Shown: positions 36,701 through 46,340, counted from the first letter of the stretch. The stretch: 64,000 nt of DNA from Rivularia sp. MS3 (GCA_019192545.1 JAHCMI010000005.1:62001-126000), one strand, 5' to 3'. Numbers and translations are program-made. Notes: generated from the letters alone by a model not told the origin.

Positions 36701-36927
36701 TGCAAGCGTTTATTGATTTCATCTTTTTTTTCAAATTCGCACCAATGAAGTAATGGCTGAGACTTTTCATCTATAGTAACAAGCCATATATCTATTTGAA
36801 TATCAGAATTATTATTGTTTTTAATCTCAATACGGTTGCTTGTAATATCCCCAGGATTTACTTGATTGTCATTATTATTATTTTTAGAAGATATCGTTAC
36901 AGCAACAGGATTAATTACAGTTTGCAT
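33736..36927 (-). CDS. Single-pass membrane protein with Ig-like domains in CIS locus
   Basis: The 1063-residue protein has no cleavable signal. Residues about 1-370 hold at least two Ig-like/NEW3-type domains (LEPSSNSEEPLLLKAGESKEIKI, VSNQGNFDREVKFTV, LSPAEETELVLKVKP). A TM helix lies at 384-408 (WLFWFLIAWGFLSLGAIG). The remaining ~650 residues are repeated beta-rich modules with charged, Asn-rich linkers, ending in a Pro/Gln/Asn-rich tail. The N-terminal part resembles the neighbouring WD40 protein. It is coupled to the AAA+ gene downstream and overlaps the WD40 gene by 17 bp. I infer a membrane scaffold, perhaps attaching the CIS to thylakoid or plasma membrane as reported for cyanobacterial thylakoid CIS; the family is not named. 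Confidence 0.75.
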   Translation of the reverse strand: MQTVINPVAVTISSKNNNNDNQVNPGDITSNRIEIKNNNNSDIQIDIWLVTIDEKSQPLLHWCEFEKKDEINKRLQLPLVIKAKEKCDIDLNFRVPPQAQPGLYKYDILIKEEDNSSKPPIRRPQQLRVLRSDITAQSKAKPEFYLEPSSNSEEPLLLKAGESKEIKIKVENKSRRVDTFYLTCPDLDEEWFTVSYPESPFIRPGLVRETDGLDLNPRQSGECTLILHPPKYIPAGNYFPTVQLISQNNENLVLLDVVYLKILPNASLIVDITPHVQQISGKRKCFKLEVSNQGNFDREVKFTVDKRDDIFNYTFVSDSIQLSPAEETELVLKVKPKRWKWWLRCFKARQEEINFDLKLEDDKFLAPEEVLSQGTLIWVSRPWWLFWFLIAWGFLSLGAIGIFIWSVFLNRPLPPYPEITELKINNNSQGENNNSYKEGDTVTFDWNVNYLDKVKRITFITLNKNNEINRTNYTINKIDLNSTDNKNKLNGRNFFDFNLVFNRKRKQYAIDSELLRLDNLEQQPCQILKVEDNKILKCTGFPVTLARSGKNVLKIELFTGENSKEPIDVKKTDTITVLPHPIPIISSLSTDKPNYKATKNLEKPQVTLQWDVINLGNVKEFNLTALKPDNSLHFQETYVPISDKNPNNIFIVKPKAQETKKDDFKPESRRTIKCEKKDKVKNQQPKSQQNRIKNFNCNLTFSKGLQPDDYIFQLSVVPTKQGKDSKLAVQKTPVIKVAPIPPTSPLPPIPNPQIINFSTSATSYQEVISNTQDSKTQSKSSSKKTVPPPIRLNWNIANHQKIKQIKIVALDSQGSLYWQKPYSVEDLKKLASCDVEANKNISCTGVPTDINKAGSYKFDLVVTYKDKETYSEIIKSTPNIKIQPPPKKTPKPSVPPTPVKIAYFKVNGEDASQNPKRIIEVHKEIQPPDIILSWKVEEGEDIEVELLPSPGLVPTKQNSLSIPISQSPGSETITLKAKNKQTGEEKIQSVVIQTVDITPPKQVQPLPNPQSQQGLPDISNPGVSGNNSEDNSGNNNPTQQQPSNPDELPPMELPPQLDSTSRD

Positions 36928-39145
36928 TTTTACCTACCTTTTTTTCTTCTTGATTTATATTTTCGCGATATAACTTAACTTTAAAATTATCATCTCCAGT
37001 AGCGATTAAAAGTTCTTCTTCTTCATTTTTTTCTGCAACTTTTTTCAATTTGATATCAACAGTATTTAGTTTGGCACCTGTTTGTTTTTTATAAATACAT
37101 GAAAATTCTCTATCTTGTCTACTCTTTATTTGCCATATTCTTATGTAGCCATCATCTCCAGCGCTTGCAAGATAAGATTCATCTTCAGTTATCGCAATTG
37201 AACGAATGCTAGGAAATTCTTGATTTTTATTGTCATGAATAATTTTTTCACCTGGCTCACAGTTATCTGATTCAATTTGATTTATTATACATTCCCTTAT
37301 TTTGTTTAAATTCCATGTTTTGATCAAGCCCTTATTATCTGCTGTTATTAAAAAGTTTTTTTTATCGGTCACTATAAGACTAGTAATATAGCTTTCTTTT
37401 CCTAAAATTGGCTGAAATGAATTCTTATTAGCTATATTTGATTTTTTATAGGATAAACGATATATACTATTTTCATTTTGCCAATCCCAAAAACCTAAAT
37501 TATTATATCTTCCTGCCACCACTACAAGAGGTAATTTGTTATTTTCACTAATACCTAAAGTTGAAATTGTAAATTTAGAATTTATTGAGCGAAGTCGTAT
37601 GTTGAAATCCATTAAACTTGGCTTATCTAAATTCCATTGTCTAATTTGTCCACCACCATAAGCTGCAATTAACGTTTGAGCATCATCTGTAAAATCTAAA
37701 TCAAATACGCGATTTTTCTCGTCCTTGAATTGAAGATACCTACTAATAAGTTTCCCAGAAGATAAATCCCATATTTGAATTTCTCCATTTTCTAAACCAA
37801 CTGCAACTTGATTTCGGTGTTTTGGTCTGAAGCGGATTACACGTACTGCTTTTTTAATCTCAGATTCAGATGCAAGTCTGTCCTCATGCTTTAAACCATT
37901 CTGATTCTCTAGTAAAGTATCATTAACTTGCCAGCGCCGAATAGTTCTATCACTAGAACCACTGATAACTGTTCCTGCGATATCAGTCAAACGTACTGAA
38001 GTAACGGGTGCTGTATGTCCGGGAAATCTCAGATAATTCAAGAATAAAAATAATAAAGGAATTGATAGTAACCCTAAAAACTGAAGAAACAAAGGAATGA
38101 TTGGAGAAACATTTAATGTCAGTGTTTCACTATCAACTTGAGATTTAATTTCTACTTCACTACCAGAATGTAAATAAGGTGAGATTGCAAATTTAAATTG
38201 TCTTTTCCAGCCAAACCAAGGTCTTTCTCTTCTTACATATTTCTTCAGTATTGCTTTTTTATTATCACTTGCCTTTAATAATACATTCTCAGATTGATAA
38301 ACATCACATTTATTTACATCTTTACCAACAAGATTTACATTGACTTGTTGCCGTGAATAAGAATGATTTGTAAATTCTAATTCATAACAAACAAGATTAG
38401 GTTTTTCTCCGTCTTTATTCGGAATATTCTGTACTGAATTATGACATTCAAATTCGACAATTCCATAAGATAATATTTCTAAATTACCCTCGTCATATGA
38501 TTGACAAACATTATTTTGAGATATAGCTGCAATTTGAAAATTATAACTAGTTTTTGTCGGCTGCTGCGGTATTTTACAATAAACATTAATTGTCTGAGTA
38601 GTAGTTGGTTTAAGCTGTAAATTCAAATTATTATTTGGAATCTCAAAATTTTCTAAACCTGAAAGCTCAAGTTTAATATCTGTAAAATGCGGACTTATAT
38701 TAGTTATCGTAACGGGAATTTCTATCTTTTCTCCTGGTTTACCTCTAAATATTTTAACCGGCAGTTGAATATCTATATTTTTCCGAGGACTTTCAACTTT
38801 CAAGCGAATTTTTTGGCTATGAGAAAGTTTTTCATCTTCAATAGAGAAAGTCGTTAAAATTAGGTCTATCGTACTGTCATAAGCAGGGATAGGAGGTTTA
38901 GTGATTGCTATATGAAAATCCGTTTCGCTACCAGGAGGATTTTTAGTACATATTGCCGGCTCTACCTTGTACCAGTCAAAATCTGATTTCTCTTCCAATC
39001 CTCTTGCGGTAAGTTCTATTTGAAAACTAGTAAATTTATTGCTGCCATTAATTACTTTAACGTCAAACTCGTTATCCTCAGACAAACTATCGGGAATTAA
39101 AGTAAGTTGTTTTTTGGTAACTTTAGTTATAATTTGACTTTTCAT
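36911..39145 (-). CDS. Ig-like / TM / WD40 propeller protein in CIS locus
   Basis: The 744-residue protein has Ig-like N-terminal domains (about 1-345; IEIPVTITNISPHFTDIKLELSG) and one TM helix near 349-371 (LFLQFLGLLSIPLLFLFL). A WD40 propeller (about 374-735) follows: FPGHTAPVTSVRL, GTVISGSSDRTIRRWQV, IQIWDLSSGKLI, IRQWNL, GLIKTWNL and YLASAGDDGYIRIWQI. WD40 domains bind protein partners, so it may be a sensor or docking platform on one side of the membrane. It starts 21 bp after the 414-residue gene and overlaps the next gene. Its architecture parallels the 1063-residue protein with a different C-terminal module. Confidence 0.85.
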   Translation of the reverse strand: MKSQIITKVTKKQLTLIPDSLSEDNEFDVKVINGSNKFTSFQIELTARGLEEKSDFDWYKVEPAICTKNPPGSETDFHIAITKPPIPAYDSTIDLILTTFSIEDEKLSHSQKIRLKVESPRKNIDIQLPVKIFRGKPGEKIEIPVTITNISPHFTDIKLELSGLENFEIPNNNLNLQLKPTTTQTINVYCKIPQQPTKTSYNFQIAAISQNNVCQSYDEGNLEILSYGIVEFECHNSVQNIPNKDGEKPNLVCYELEFTNHSYSRQQVNVNLVGKDVNKCDVYQSENVLLKASDNKKAILKKYVRRERPWFGWKRQFKFAISPYLHSGSEVEIKSQVDSETLTLNVSPIIPLFLQFLGLLSIPLLFLFLNYLRFPGHTAPVTSVRLTDIAGTVISGSSDRTIRRWQVNDTLLENQNGLKHEDRLASESEIKKAVRVIRFRPKHRNQVAVGLENGEIQIWDLSSGKLISRYLQFKDEKNRVFDLDFTDDAQTLIAAYGGGQIRQWNLDKPSLMDFNIRLRSINSKFTISTLGISENNKLPLVVVAGRYNNLGFWDWQNENSIYRLSYKKSNIANKNSFQPILGKESYITSLIVTDKKNFLITADNKGLIKTWNLNKIRECIINQIESDNCEPGEKIIHDNKNQEFPSIRSIAITEDESYLASAGDDGYIRIWQIKSRQDREFSCIYKKQTGAKLNTVDIKLKKVAEKNEEEELLIATGDDNFKVKLYRENINQEEKKVGKNANCN

Positions 39146-39165
39146 ATTGTTCGACTTTATATATA

Positions 39166-40410
39166 CTAAATATCAGAAGATAGTAATCTCTTCATATTTC
39201 GTCGTTCCCAAGCAAAACTTAATATATTAATACCTAATTCTTGAGCGGTACGAATATCATTCCGAGATAAAGATGATTGTTCGACTTTACCACCCCAAGC
39301 TGTTGATAAATTACCAAAAACTAAAAGAATGCCTTCTGAATAATAGATATCTCTTATATATTCTGGCAATGCTGTAAATAAAAATGGCTGAGTTTTAAAT
39401 GGATGTGGTTCAGATGAATTATGCCATTCTCGCCAAGAATTAATAGGAAATTGAAATAACTGACTTATTGCGCTATGCATATCTTCTAAAGTATCTCCAA
39501 AATTTGCTTCAATTAAAATCATTCCTCCTAATTTACGATAGTCATCTAAAGCTTTTTTCCTAAAATCCATAATATTTAAATTAGTGATTTGCCAAGAAGG
39601 AATATAAATAAAATCGGTATTTATTAACTCTGAAGGTTTTGCTAAAATATCTTCTTTTACTTCCGCACTACCTTGCAAATTAGGATAGATAACATTCAAA
39701 GACTGCATTAAATAACTTAGATTTTTATTTGTATTTTGATGGAATGAATTATCAGATTCAGGAGTAGTTGTAGCAATATTAACTAAGGCTTGGGGTCTAG
39801 CTTTTGCTTGCTGACGATAACGTAAATCGATTTCATTTAGTTGTGGATAAAATACATCTTCTGGATTCTTTAACTCAAATCGACCTAATACAATATCTTC
39901 AACTCGCAGTTTAATGCGACATAATTCTACTTGTTCTGGTGTTGGTGGATTTACCTGTTGGTCAAATTTAAACCATTCTCTTTCTTTCCAACCTTCTTCC
40001 TGTATAAGCGTTTGATTATCTTCATAGCTAACAACTAAATAAACCGTAATCTCTTCGTCAAAATTTTGCTGCGATAGTTTAGGACTTATAAATGGAAATT
40101 TTCTATTGTTTATATTCTCATCAACTACAATGGGATTCCCTTCTATATCAATAGCAATCCCCGGCTGTATTTCCAGCCAATGACTTTTTCCCTTATATCT
40201 CGATTGAGATTCTTTTGGAGCTTCAGTTATTCGTATCCCTAAACCACTAACAATTCCAGGCTGATTTAGTGACTGATAATGAATATTCTGCCGATGTCTA
40301 TGATATTGATGAGCTAATTGCCAGCGTTCGGCATTAACTTCTAAACCATCACGAACGCTCAAACGATGCAATGGATTAATCGGAGGTGATGGGTAAAACT
40401 GATTGACCAT
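39166..40410 (-). CDS. CIS-associated protein with C-terminal DUF4159-like domain
   Basis: The 414-residue protein has an N-terminal half (FYPSPPINPLHRLSVRDGLEV, WQLAHQYHRHRQNIHYQSLN, PGIVSGLGIRI, IQPGIAIDIEGNPIVV) similar to proteins found repeatedly in eCIS loci. Its C-terminal half resembles DUF4159 (DYRKLGGMILIEANFGDTL, SEGILLVFGNLSTAWGG), a fold related to glutamine-amidotransferase-like domains. No TM segment is seen. It is the first gene of a four-gene minus-strand operon with two membrane proteins and the AAA+ ATPase, so a role in assembly or membrane attachment is likely. Exact function is unknown. Confidence 0.75.
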   Translation of the reverse strand: MVNQFYPSPPINPLHRLSVRDGLEVNAERWQLAHQYHRHRQNIHYQSLNQPGIVSGLGIRITEAPKESQSRYKGKSHWLEIQPGIAIDIEGNPIVVDENINNRKFPFISPKLSQQNFDEEITVYLVVSYEDNQTLIQEEGWKEREWFKFDQQVNPPTPEQVELCRIKLRVEDIVLGRFELKNPEDVFYPQLNEIDLRYRQQAKARPQALVNIATTTPESDNSFHQNTNKNLSYLMQSLNVIYPNLQGSAEVKEDILAKPSELINTDFIYIPSWQITNLNIMDFRKKALDDYRKLGGMILIEANFGDTLEDMHSAISQLFQFPINSWREWHNSSEPHPFKTQPFLFTALPEYIRDIYYSEGILLVFGNLSTAWGGKVEQSSLSRNDIRTAQELGINILSFAWERRNMKRLLSSDI

Positions 40411-41176
40411 ACAAATTAATGAATACAGATGTTTAAAAGTTGACTCAGTATTTTAGAAATTGCAATAACCATATTCAAAGTTCAAAACAGATTAACCACG
40501 AGGATGATTAATCATTTCTTCATTCGTTCAAATTTAGTGATATCTCAATTCTGAGATATACATTCTTCTGATATTAAAGATAGACTTGGCTGTTCTGAAG
40601 AATGATTTTGTCTTAAACAAAAAATTATGACTGCTAGCAGTATGTAACTAATATTACCATCAATCAATTATCCTGCTAGTTTTGCCAGATTGGCAGAATT
40701 TAATATTTTTTTAATTCGAGTTATATATATTGCAACAAGACTTTATGGCTGTCACGCAAGTTTTCTCATCTGCCATTAGACATATTTGCAAAACAGAATT
40801 CCAATCAATATAGAAGCTTGAACACAAGATATACAGCACAAGCTAACCCGAACTTTTTGACTGTTAGGCTTATAGAAATATTTATATTTTTGTTTTCTAA
40901 ATTACATAATTTTGGATTTCTAATGAGTTTTGTTTACAATCAACCATTAATCAAAGTCGCAACTGCGATCTTCTAAGAGCTTATGCATAGCTTATACATA
41001 TAAAATCTCCTTATAAATGAAATCAAGTTAACTCCATGCTCAACTTACTGATTCCATGCAATGGACTGTTTTTTATGTAAACTTTTTCTTAATGTTAGTT
41101 AATTTTTATTTACAGAATAATGGACGCATAAGCCGGAATTAGTAGTTATAGCGTCTTGTTAGCAAGAGCCTTCCCA
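40411..41176. other. Long AT-rich intergenic region between CIS and CHAT clusters
   Basis: No ORF or RNA gene is supported in this ~765-bp gap. It must carry divergent promoters for the gene at 40410 (minus) and the HTH gene (plus). I see no clear terminator or repeat, only short AT-rich palindromes such as AGCTTATGCATAGCT near 40978. Confidence 0.5.
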
Positions 41177-42061
41177 ATGGAGTTAGAATCTCTACTTAGT
41201 AAATCTCTAGAATCTCACGGGCTTTACTGTGAGATTAGAAAGCGAATTCCCGATATTCATGAAGAAATTTATCATCAGGTATATCAGATACTTTTACGTG
41301 AAGCATCTAATGTATATGACGAACAGCAACTGCAAAAATTACTTTTAAAATTATCCTTAGATGATTTATTAAAACAAGAAATATATCAATCAATTGACAT
41401 TTTGGCTATTAATGCTAGAGAGCTTAGCCAATCACTTGATACTCAGCAACTTTATCCGCCTGCAACAAAAGAGTATTTATCAGGTTGCCAGCAATTATTT
41501 TATGCCACTCGCATTTGCGGTAAAACTAAGCGTCCCTATTTAAACTATCGAACATCTAAATTTTATCAAGATATTGTCCATGAATACGAAATGCAGATAT
41601 GGCGTTTTATCTGTAGAGAAATCAAGAAATTTGAGCATGGTAAAAACCAGAATATAAATGATGAAAATGTCAGTTGCTTTATGGCTTGGCTTAATGGTTG
41701 CTCAACTAATCTTTTTAAAAAAGCTCTTGCTAAGTACAATAAGACATCACCAGAAATGCTACTAATCGAAGATAATTTAAAGGAAAATAACGATTACACA
41801 AATCTGTTAGCTTTTCATGAAGAAATGTCATTATCTGCAAAAATTATCAATTTAATTGAGCAAGATGAGATGGGTCTTTTTAGAAACGAGCATATTAAAA
41901 ATAAGCCAGAAGTAAACTTTCGAGAAATTGTACTTTCGTTACGAGATGGAAAAAAAATGAAAGATATTGCAGACAATTTTGATGTACCGCTACAATCTTT
42001 ATATACTCTGCAAAAACGCTGCATTGACAAATATAGAAACTATATTAAAAAAAATATTTAA
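41177..42061 (+). CDS. Sigma-factor-like / HTH protein of the DUF1822-CHAT cluster
   Basis: From the ATG at 41177 (a TTG at 41156 is possible but has no better support) the protein has 294 residues. It is helical throughout. The middle (FYQDIVHEYEMQIWRFICREIKKF, SCFMAWLNGCSTNLF) recalls region 2 of sigma-70-like proteins. The end (FREIVLSLRDGKKMKDIADN, VPLQSLYTLQKRCIDKYRNY) looks like a helix-turn-helix of the sigma-4 type. Genes of this kind commonly precede DUF1822 genes in cyanobacteria. It is followed 31 bp later by the DUF1822 gene and probably regulates the cluster, which is inference. Confidence 0.7.
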   Translation: MELESLLSKSLESHGLYCEIRKRIPDIHEEIYHQVYQILLREASNVYDEQQLQKLLLKLSLDDLLKQEIYQSIDILAINARELSQSLDTQQLYPPATKEYLSGCQQLFYATRICGKTKRPYLNYRTSKFYQDIVHEYEMQIWRFICREIKKFEHGKNQNINDENVSCFMAWLNGCSTNLFKKALAKYNKTSPEMLLIEDNLKENNDYTNLLAFHEEMSLSAKIINLIEQDEMGLFRNEHIKNKPEVNFREIVLSLRDGKKMKDIADNFDVPLQSLYTLQKRCIDKYRNYIKKNI

Positions 42062-42092
42062 AATTAATTTTTCATTCAGATACTAAATAACC

Positions 42093-43007
42093 ATGACTAA
42101 TCCAAGTGAATTTTTTGGTTTCAGAATAATACTACCTCCAGAAGCTCACTCAGTAGCAGAAAAATTTCAGCGCTATCAAGATAATATTCAAAAAGGCAAA
42201 CAAGTATATCGCAATTCATTAGCAGTTTATGCTGTAAACTTATATTTACACCATTTAGGATTTGATACTGATTTAGAAGCAAGTAATAGCTGGGATTATG
42301 TATGGCAAACTCTTATGGATACCGCTGATTTAGAAATAAAAAATTACGGTAAGATAGAATGTAGACCTGTAGATTCAAATGCAGAATTAATTCATATTCC
42401 GGCAGAGGTTTGGTTTGAAAGCAATTACTGTATTGCTGTTGAAATAGAAGACATAGCCACTGAAGCTAAGTTACTCGGATTTATAGAAAAAACTATAACC
42501 GAAACAATTTCGCGATCGCAATTACATCCATTAGCAGAATTACCAGAATTACTACAACAAGAAATACAGAATACTCAACTAAATCGCTGGCTGGAAGGAG
42601 TATTTGATAAAAACTGGCAAATAACAGAAAAAGTATTAGCTTATAAAAGAGAAAAGATTGCTCTGGGAACTGCTAGAAGCAATAGAAAACATCCACCAAT
42701 AAGTCGAACCAAAAAAATTGACTTAGGATTGCTATTTAATCGCAAATCCGTAGCTTTGGTTATTACTATTCAGCCAGAAATAGAAAATAAAACAAATATA
42801 TTGGTACAGCTTATTCCTATGGATAGAGATGAATATCTCACTCCTGGTATGAGGTTGAAAGTTATTTTAGAGTCTGATACAGCGGAAATAAAGGCAAGAG
42901 AAGCCGATAATATAATTCAGTTGAGATTTATTGAACCTTCTCAAAGCAAATTTACCGTTCAAATTTCGTTAGGTGATACTGTTATTACCGAAAATTTTAC
43001 TGTATAA
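42093..43007 (+). CDS. DUF1822 protein
   Basis: The 304-residue protein matches the cyanobacterial DUF1822 family: RQNSLAVYAVNLYL-like start (VYRNSLAVYAVNLYLHHLGFDTD), ASNSWDYVWQTLMDTADLEIKNYGKIECRPV, IHIPAEVWFESNYCIAVEIED and a C-terminal IDLGLLFNRKSVALVITIQPE with a beta-rich end. It has no signal peptide. DUF1822 genes typically stand between an HTH gene and CHAT-domain genes, as here. The molecular role is unknown. Confidence 0.85.
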   Translation: MTNPSEFFGFRIILPPEAHSVAEKFQRYQDNIQKGKQVYRNSLAVYAVNLYLHHLGFDTDLEASNSWDYVWQTLMDTADLEIKNYGKIECRPVDSNAELIHIPAEVWFESNYCIAVEIEDIATEAKLLGFIEKTITETISRSQLHPLAELPELLQQEIQNTQLNRWLEGVFDKNWQITEKVLAYKREKIALGTARSNRKHPPISRTKKIDLGLLFNRKSVALVITIQPEIENKTNILVQLIPMDRDEYLTPGMRLKVILESDTAEIKAREADNIIQLRFIEPSQSKFTVQISLGDTVITENFTV

Positions 43008-43124
43008 ATTGCTTGTTACTTTATAGCTGCTTGAATAATTAATGATGTATTACAGATATTAACCATTCATGATACTCTGTAAGCAGCCTATGTAAATAAA
43101 TTAACAAGTATCTACCAAAAGGCA

Positions 43125-46100
43125 ATGGAAAAACTGGTTATTTTTCAACCGTCTGATGGCGATTTCTTCAAGCAAGGATTCGAGCGAGTTGATATCTTCG
43201 TTTATCTTAATCATAGAGATGATCGAGTAGATTTTAAGCAATTAACAGGAAAATTACCAACTGCCCCATATATTGCTAATTCATGTCAAAGTTGGCGCAA
43301 AAAATATCAAGATTTACTAAATAATCTTCCATCTTTCAATTTTCAAAGAGGTTTTGTAGATGCTCAAATTACTCACATTTCCATTAAAGATTTCAGCAAC
43401 GATACTGCTGTTTTACGCGATTATTTAAATGATTGGTTGGATTCAGAAATATTTATTTCAACGAAAAACGATTTAAAACAAGCTCTTAAGTTAAATTATC
43501 AAGACGAAATCCGGTTTATAATTCAAACCTCAAAGGTATTATCCCCCGAAACAAAAAATATTTTACATCGACTTCCCTGGCATTGGTGGAATATATTCCC
43601 CAATCACCATAAGATTGAATTTTCTATCAGTCTAAATGAAACTATACCTCGTTTCGTAAATCAGGAAAATACTTCAAATACTGGAAATAGCAGACCCAGA
43701 AGAGTAAAAGTATTAGGAATTTTTGGAAATACTAATAGTAATGAGTCTATTGAAGATATTAATATCTTAACAGACCAGAAAATAATTAAAGACTTACGCA
43801 CAAAGGGAGCTTCTCCTAGATTTTTACATCAACCACAGCGCTCTGAATTTACAGAACTTTGGCACGAGGCTATAGATATATTTTGCTTTTCAGGTCATAG
43901 CAATAGCCGAGAAGATTCTTTAACTGGCTGGCTGTATATTAATCCTAATGAAGAAGCATTGGAAATAAAAGAACTAAAAAATGCTCTGAGAGCAGCTTGC
44001 GAGAAAGGATTGCAGTTAGTTATTTTCAACTCTTGCGATGGATTAGGTTTAGCTCAGGCTATTTCCGATTTGAATATTCCTCAAATTATTGTATGGCGAG
44101 AATCAGTACCTGATAAAGTTGCACAAAGATTTTTATTTTATTTCCTGGAGTCTTTTGCTGCTGACAACTCTTTATACCAATCAGTGCGAGAAGCAAGAGA
44201 AAAATTACAGCTTGAAGGTTTAGAAAAAAAATTACCGGGAGTAACAACCTTACCCACGATTGTAGATAATTCCGGCGGAAGAACTATTGCATGGAAACAA
44301 ATTCGACGTACCACAAGTAAAATTATTAAAGCTGGGAATAAACTTCCCATATCACCACAAGAATTAAAAAATCGCCGAATTTTGCTCAATAAAGTCAATA
44401 ATTTATGGGTAAAACCAATTTTAGAAAACCAATTACAAAGTCAATTAAAAATAGAATTGGGTTTGGAAGAACACCCCGATGCTTTAAACTTACCCAGTAG
44501 AATCACATTTGAAACACCCCAACAACATAGAAGAAACCTTCCTGTAGGTACGAGAGCAATTGATGTATTCGATGATTTGAATAATGCTGAAGAGACTATT
44601 TCAGCACGAACATTACTGATTTTAGGAGAACCCGGTTCAGGTAAAACCACAACACTTTTAGAAATTGCTCGCGATTTAATTGCTGATGCTTGGGAAGATG
44701 AAAATTTATCTATACCCGTAATGCTTAATCTCTCTAGTTGGGGTAGTTTTCTCGGAACAAAAAACTTTTCTAATTGGTTAGTTAATAAACTTTATGAAGA
44801 GTATCAAATTCCCAAGTCTCAAGCAAAAACTTGGATAGAAAAGCAAAGACTGCTGCTTTTATTTGATGGCTTAGATGAAGTAAAAAAAGAACGACGCTCG
44901 TCATGTTTAGCAGCAATTAATCAATTTATCCGCAAGTACTCAGAAGCCGATGTTATTGTTTGTAGTCGGATTCAAGATTATAATACCCTTTTAGAAAGAT
45001 TCTGGTTTCAAGCAGCAATTTATATTCAACCATTAAAAAAAGAGCAGATTTACGATTATTTTCAACAAGGAGGCGATGAACTTACAGCAGTCAAACAGTT
45101 GTTACAAGAAGACAAAAAACTGCTTTCCTTAGCAACAAACCCTTTGATGCTGAATATAATTACCATTGCTTATCGTGGAATGCCCCTAGAAGAATTACGA
45201 GCAATTAATTCGGTTGAAGAAAGTCGTCAAAATCTTTTTAAAAATTATATAAATCGAATGTTTGAACGACGAAATATTGACCATAAATACTCAAAAAAAA
45301 AATCTCTGCATTACTTAATTTGTTTAGCTCAGAGAATGGAAGCAAATTCTCAAAGTAAATATTTAATCGAACAAATGCAGCCAGATTGGCTGCAAACGAA
45401 GATTCAAAAGTTAGCATACAACTTTGGAGTAAGATTAATTTTTGGAATTATTGCCGGATTAATTATGGCATTGTACTTTGCTACCCAGATATCAACTTAT
45501 TTTACGTCCTTCACTACTTTCATAATACCTTCAATCATATCTGCTAGCATATCAGCACTTTTATCTGGTTTACAACCGGGGCTACTTCCTGGAATAGTTT
45601 GTGGATTAATTTACATATTGTCTACAGCCTTGATGATATGGCAAGATATTCCCCTCGAAGAAACTGGCAATCATATAGCTTTATTATCGACATTATTTAT
45701 TGACGGAACTATTTTCGGTTTAGCTTTAGGAATAGAGTTTAAAAATATAAATATAAAAACAGTTGATACTATTAGATGGTCTTATTCTAGAGCTTTATTG
45801 TTTACAAAATATGGAATACTTTCTGGGTTAGCTTATGTCGGTTTGCGTTTAATTTTTAGTGATAGATACTTTAGACCAAATGGTTTTTATTCTATTTTAT
45901 ATGAATTAATGATTTTCTCTGTACTTTCTGGAATTATTGGTGGGTTAGATAAAGGTCAAGAAATAGAAAAAACAACTTTACCAAACCAAGGGATAATAAG
46001 GTCGTTTAATTATTCTATACTTCTATTGATGATTTTTTTACCGATAGGAATAGTTGGAAGCATTCCATATTCGGAAAATTTTCACGAATCAATTAGTATA

Positions 46101-46340
46101 GGTTTAGCAGTTGGATTTCTTGCTGCATTAGTCGGTGGACAATTTTCCGGATTAGTTTTAATTAAACATTCAGCGCTACGATTTATTTTATGGGTAAATG
46201 GCTATATTCCATTCAATTGTGCAAGATTTCTCGATTACGCAGCCGAACGAATTTTGTTACAAAAATCTGGTGGAGGCTATATTTTTTACCATCGTTCGCT
46301 TCTGGAGTATTTTGCTCTTTTACAGAAAACAGATATTTAA
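43125..46340 (+). CDS. CHAT-NACHT membrane protein
   Basis: The 1071-residue protein has three modules. After an N-terminal effector-associated-like region (about 1-190), a CHAT caspase-like domain carries the probable catalytic His258 (CFSGHSNS) and Cys304 (VIFNSCDG). A NACHT STAND ATPase follows with P-loop GEPGSGKTT (501-509) and Walker B LLLLFDGLDEV (577-586). The C-terminal third (about 770-1040) has 6 or more hydrophobic segments typical of membrane helices. Linking a protease to a NACHT switch is typical of signal-triggered, often defence or cell-death, proteins. The last ~40 residues (RILLQKSGGGYIFYHRSLLEYFA) resemble the end of cyanobacterial NACHT proteins. The substrate is unknown. 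Confidence 0.88.
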   Translation: MEKLVIFQPSDGDFFKQGFERVDIFVYLNHRDDRVDFKQLTGKLPTAPYIANSCQSWRKKYQDLLNNLPSFNFQRGFVDAQITHISIKDFSNDTAVLRDYLNDWLDSEIFISTKNDLKQALKLNYQDEIRFIIQTSKVLSPETKNILHRLPWHWWNIFPNHHKIEFSISLNETIPRFVNQENTSNTGNSRPRRVKVLGIFGNTNSNESIEDINILTDQKIIKDLRTKGASPRFLHQPQRSEFTELWHEAIDIFCFSGHSNSREDSLTGWLYINPNEEALEIKELKNALRAACEKGLQLVIFNSCDGLGLAQAISDLNIPQIIVWRESVPDKVAQRFLFYFLESFAADNSLYQSVREAREKLQLEGLEKKLPGVTTLPTIVDNSGGRTIAWKQIRRTTSKIIKAGNKLPISPQELKNRRILLNKVNNLWVKPILENQLQSQLKIELGLEEHPDALNLPSRITFETPQQHRRNLPVGTRAIDVFDDLNNAEETISARTLLILGEPGSGKTTTLLEIARDLIADAWEDENLSIPVMLNLSSWGSFLGTKNFSNWLVNKLYEEYQIPKSQAKTWIEKQRLLLLFDGLDEVKKERRSSCLAAINQFIRKYSEADVIVCSRIQDYNTLLERFWFQAAIYIQPLKKEQIYDYFQQGGDELTAVKQLLQEDKKLLSLATNPLMLNIITIAYRGMPLEELRAINSVEESRQNLFKNYINRMFERRNIDHKYSKKKSLHYLICLAQRMEANSQSKYLIEQMQPDWLQTKIQKLAYNFGVRLIFGIIAGLIMALYFATQISTYFTSFTTFIIPSIISASISALLSGLQPGLLPGIVCGLIYILSTALMIWQDIPLEETGNHIALLSTLFIDGTIFGLALGIEFKNINIKTVDTIRWSYSRALLFTKYGILSGLAYVGLRLIFSDRYFRPNGFYSILYELMIFSVLSGIIGGLDKGQEIEKTTLPNQGIIRSFNYSILLLMIFLPIGIVGSIPYSENFHESISIGLAVGFLAALVGGQFSGLVLIKHSALRFILWVNGYIPFNCARFLDYAAERILLQKSGGGYIFYHRSLLEYFALLQKTDI

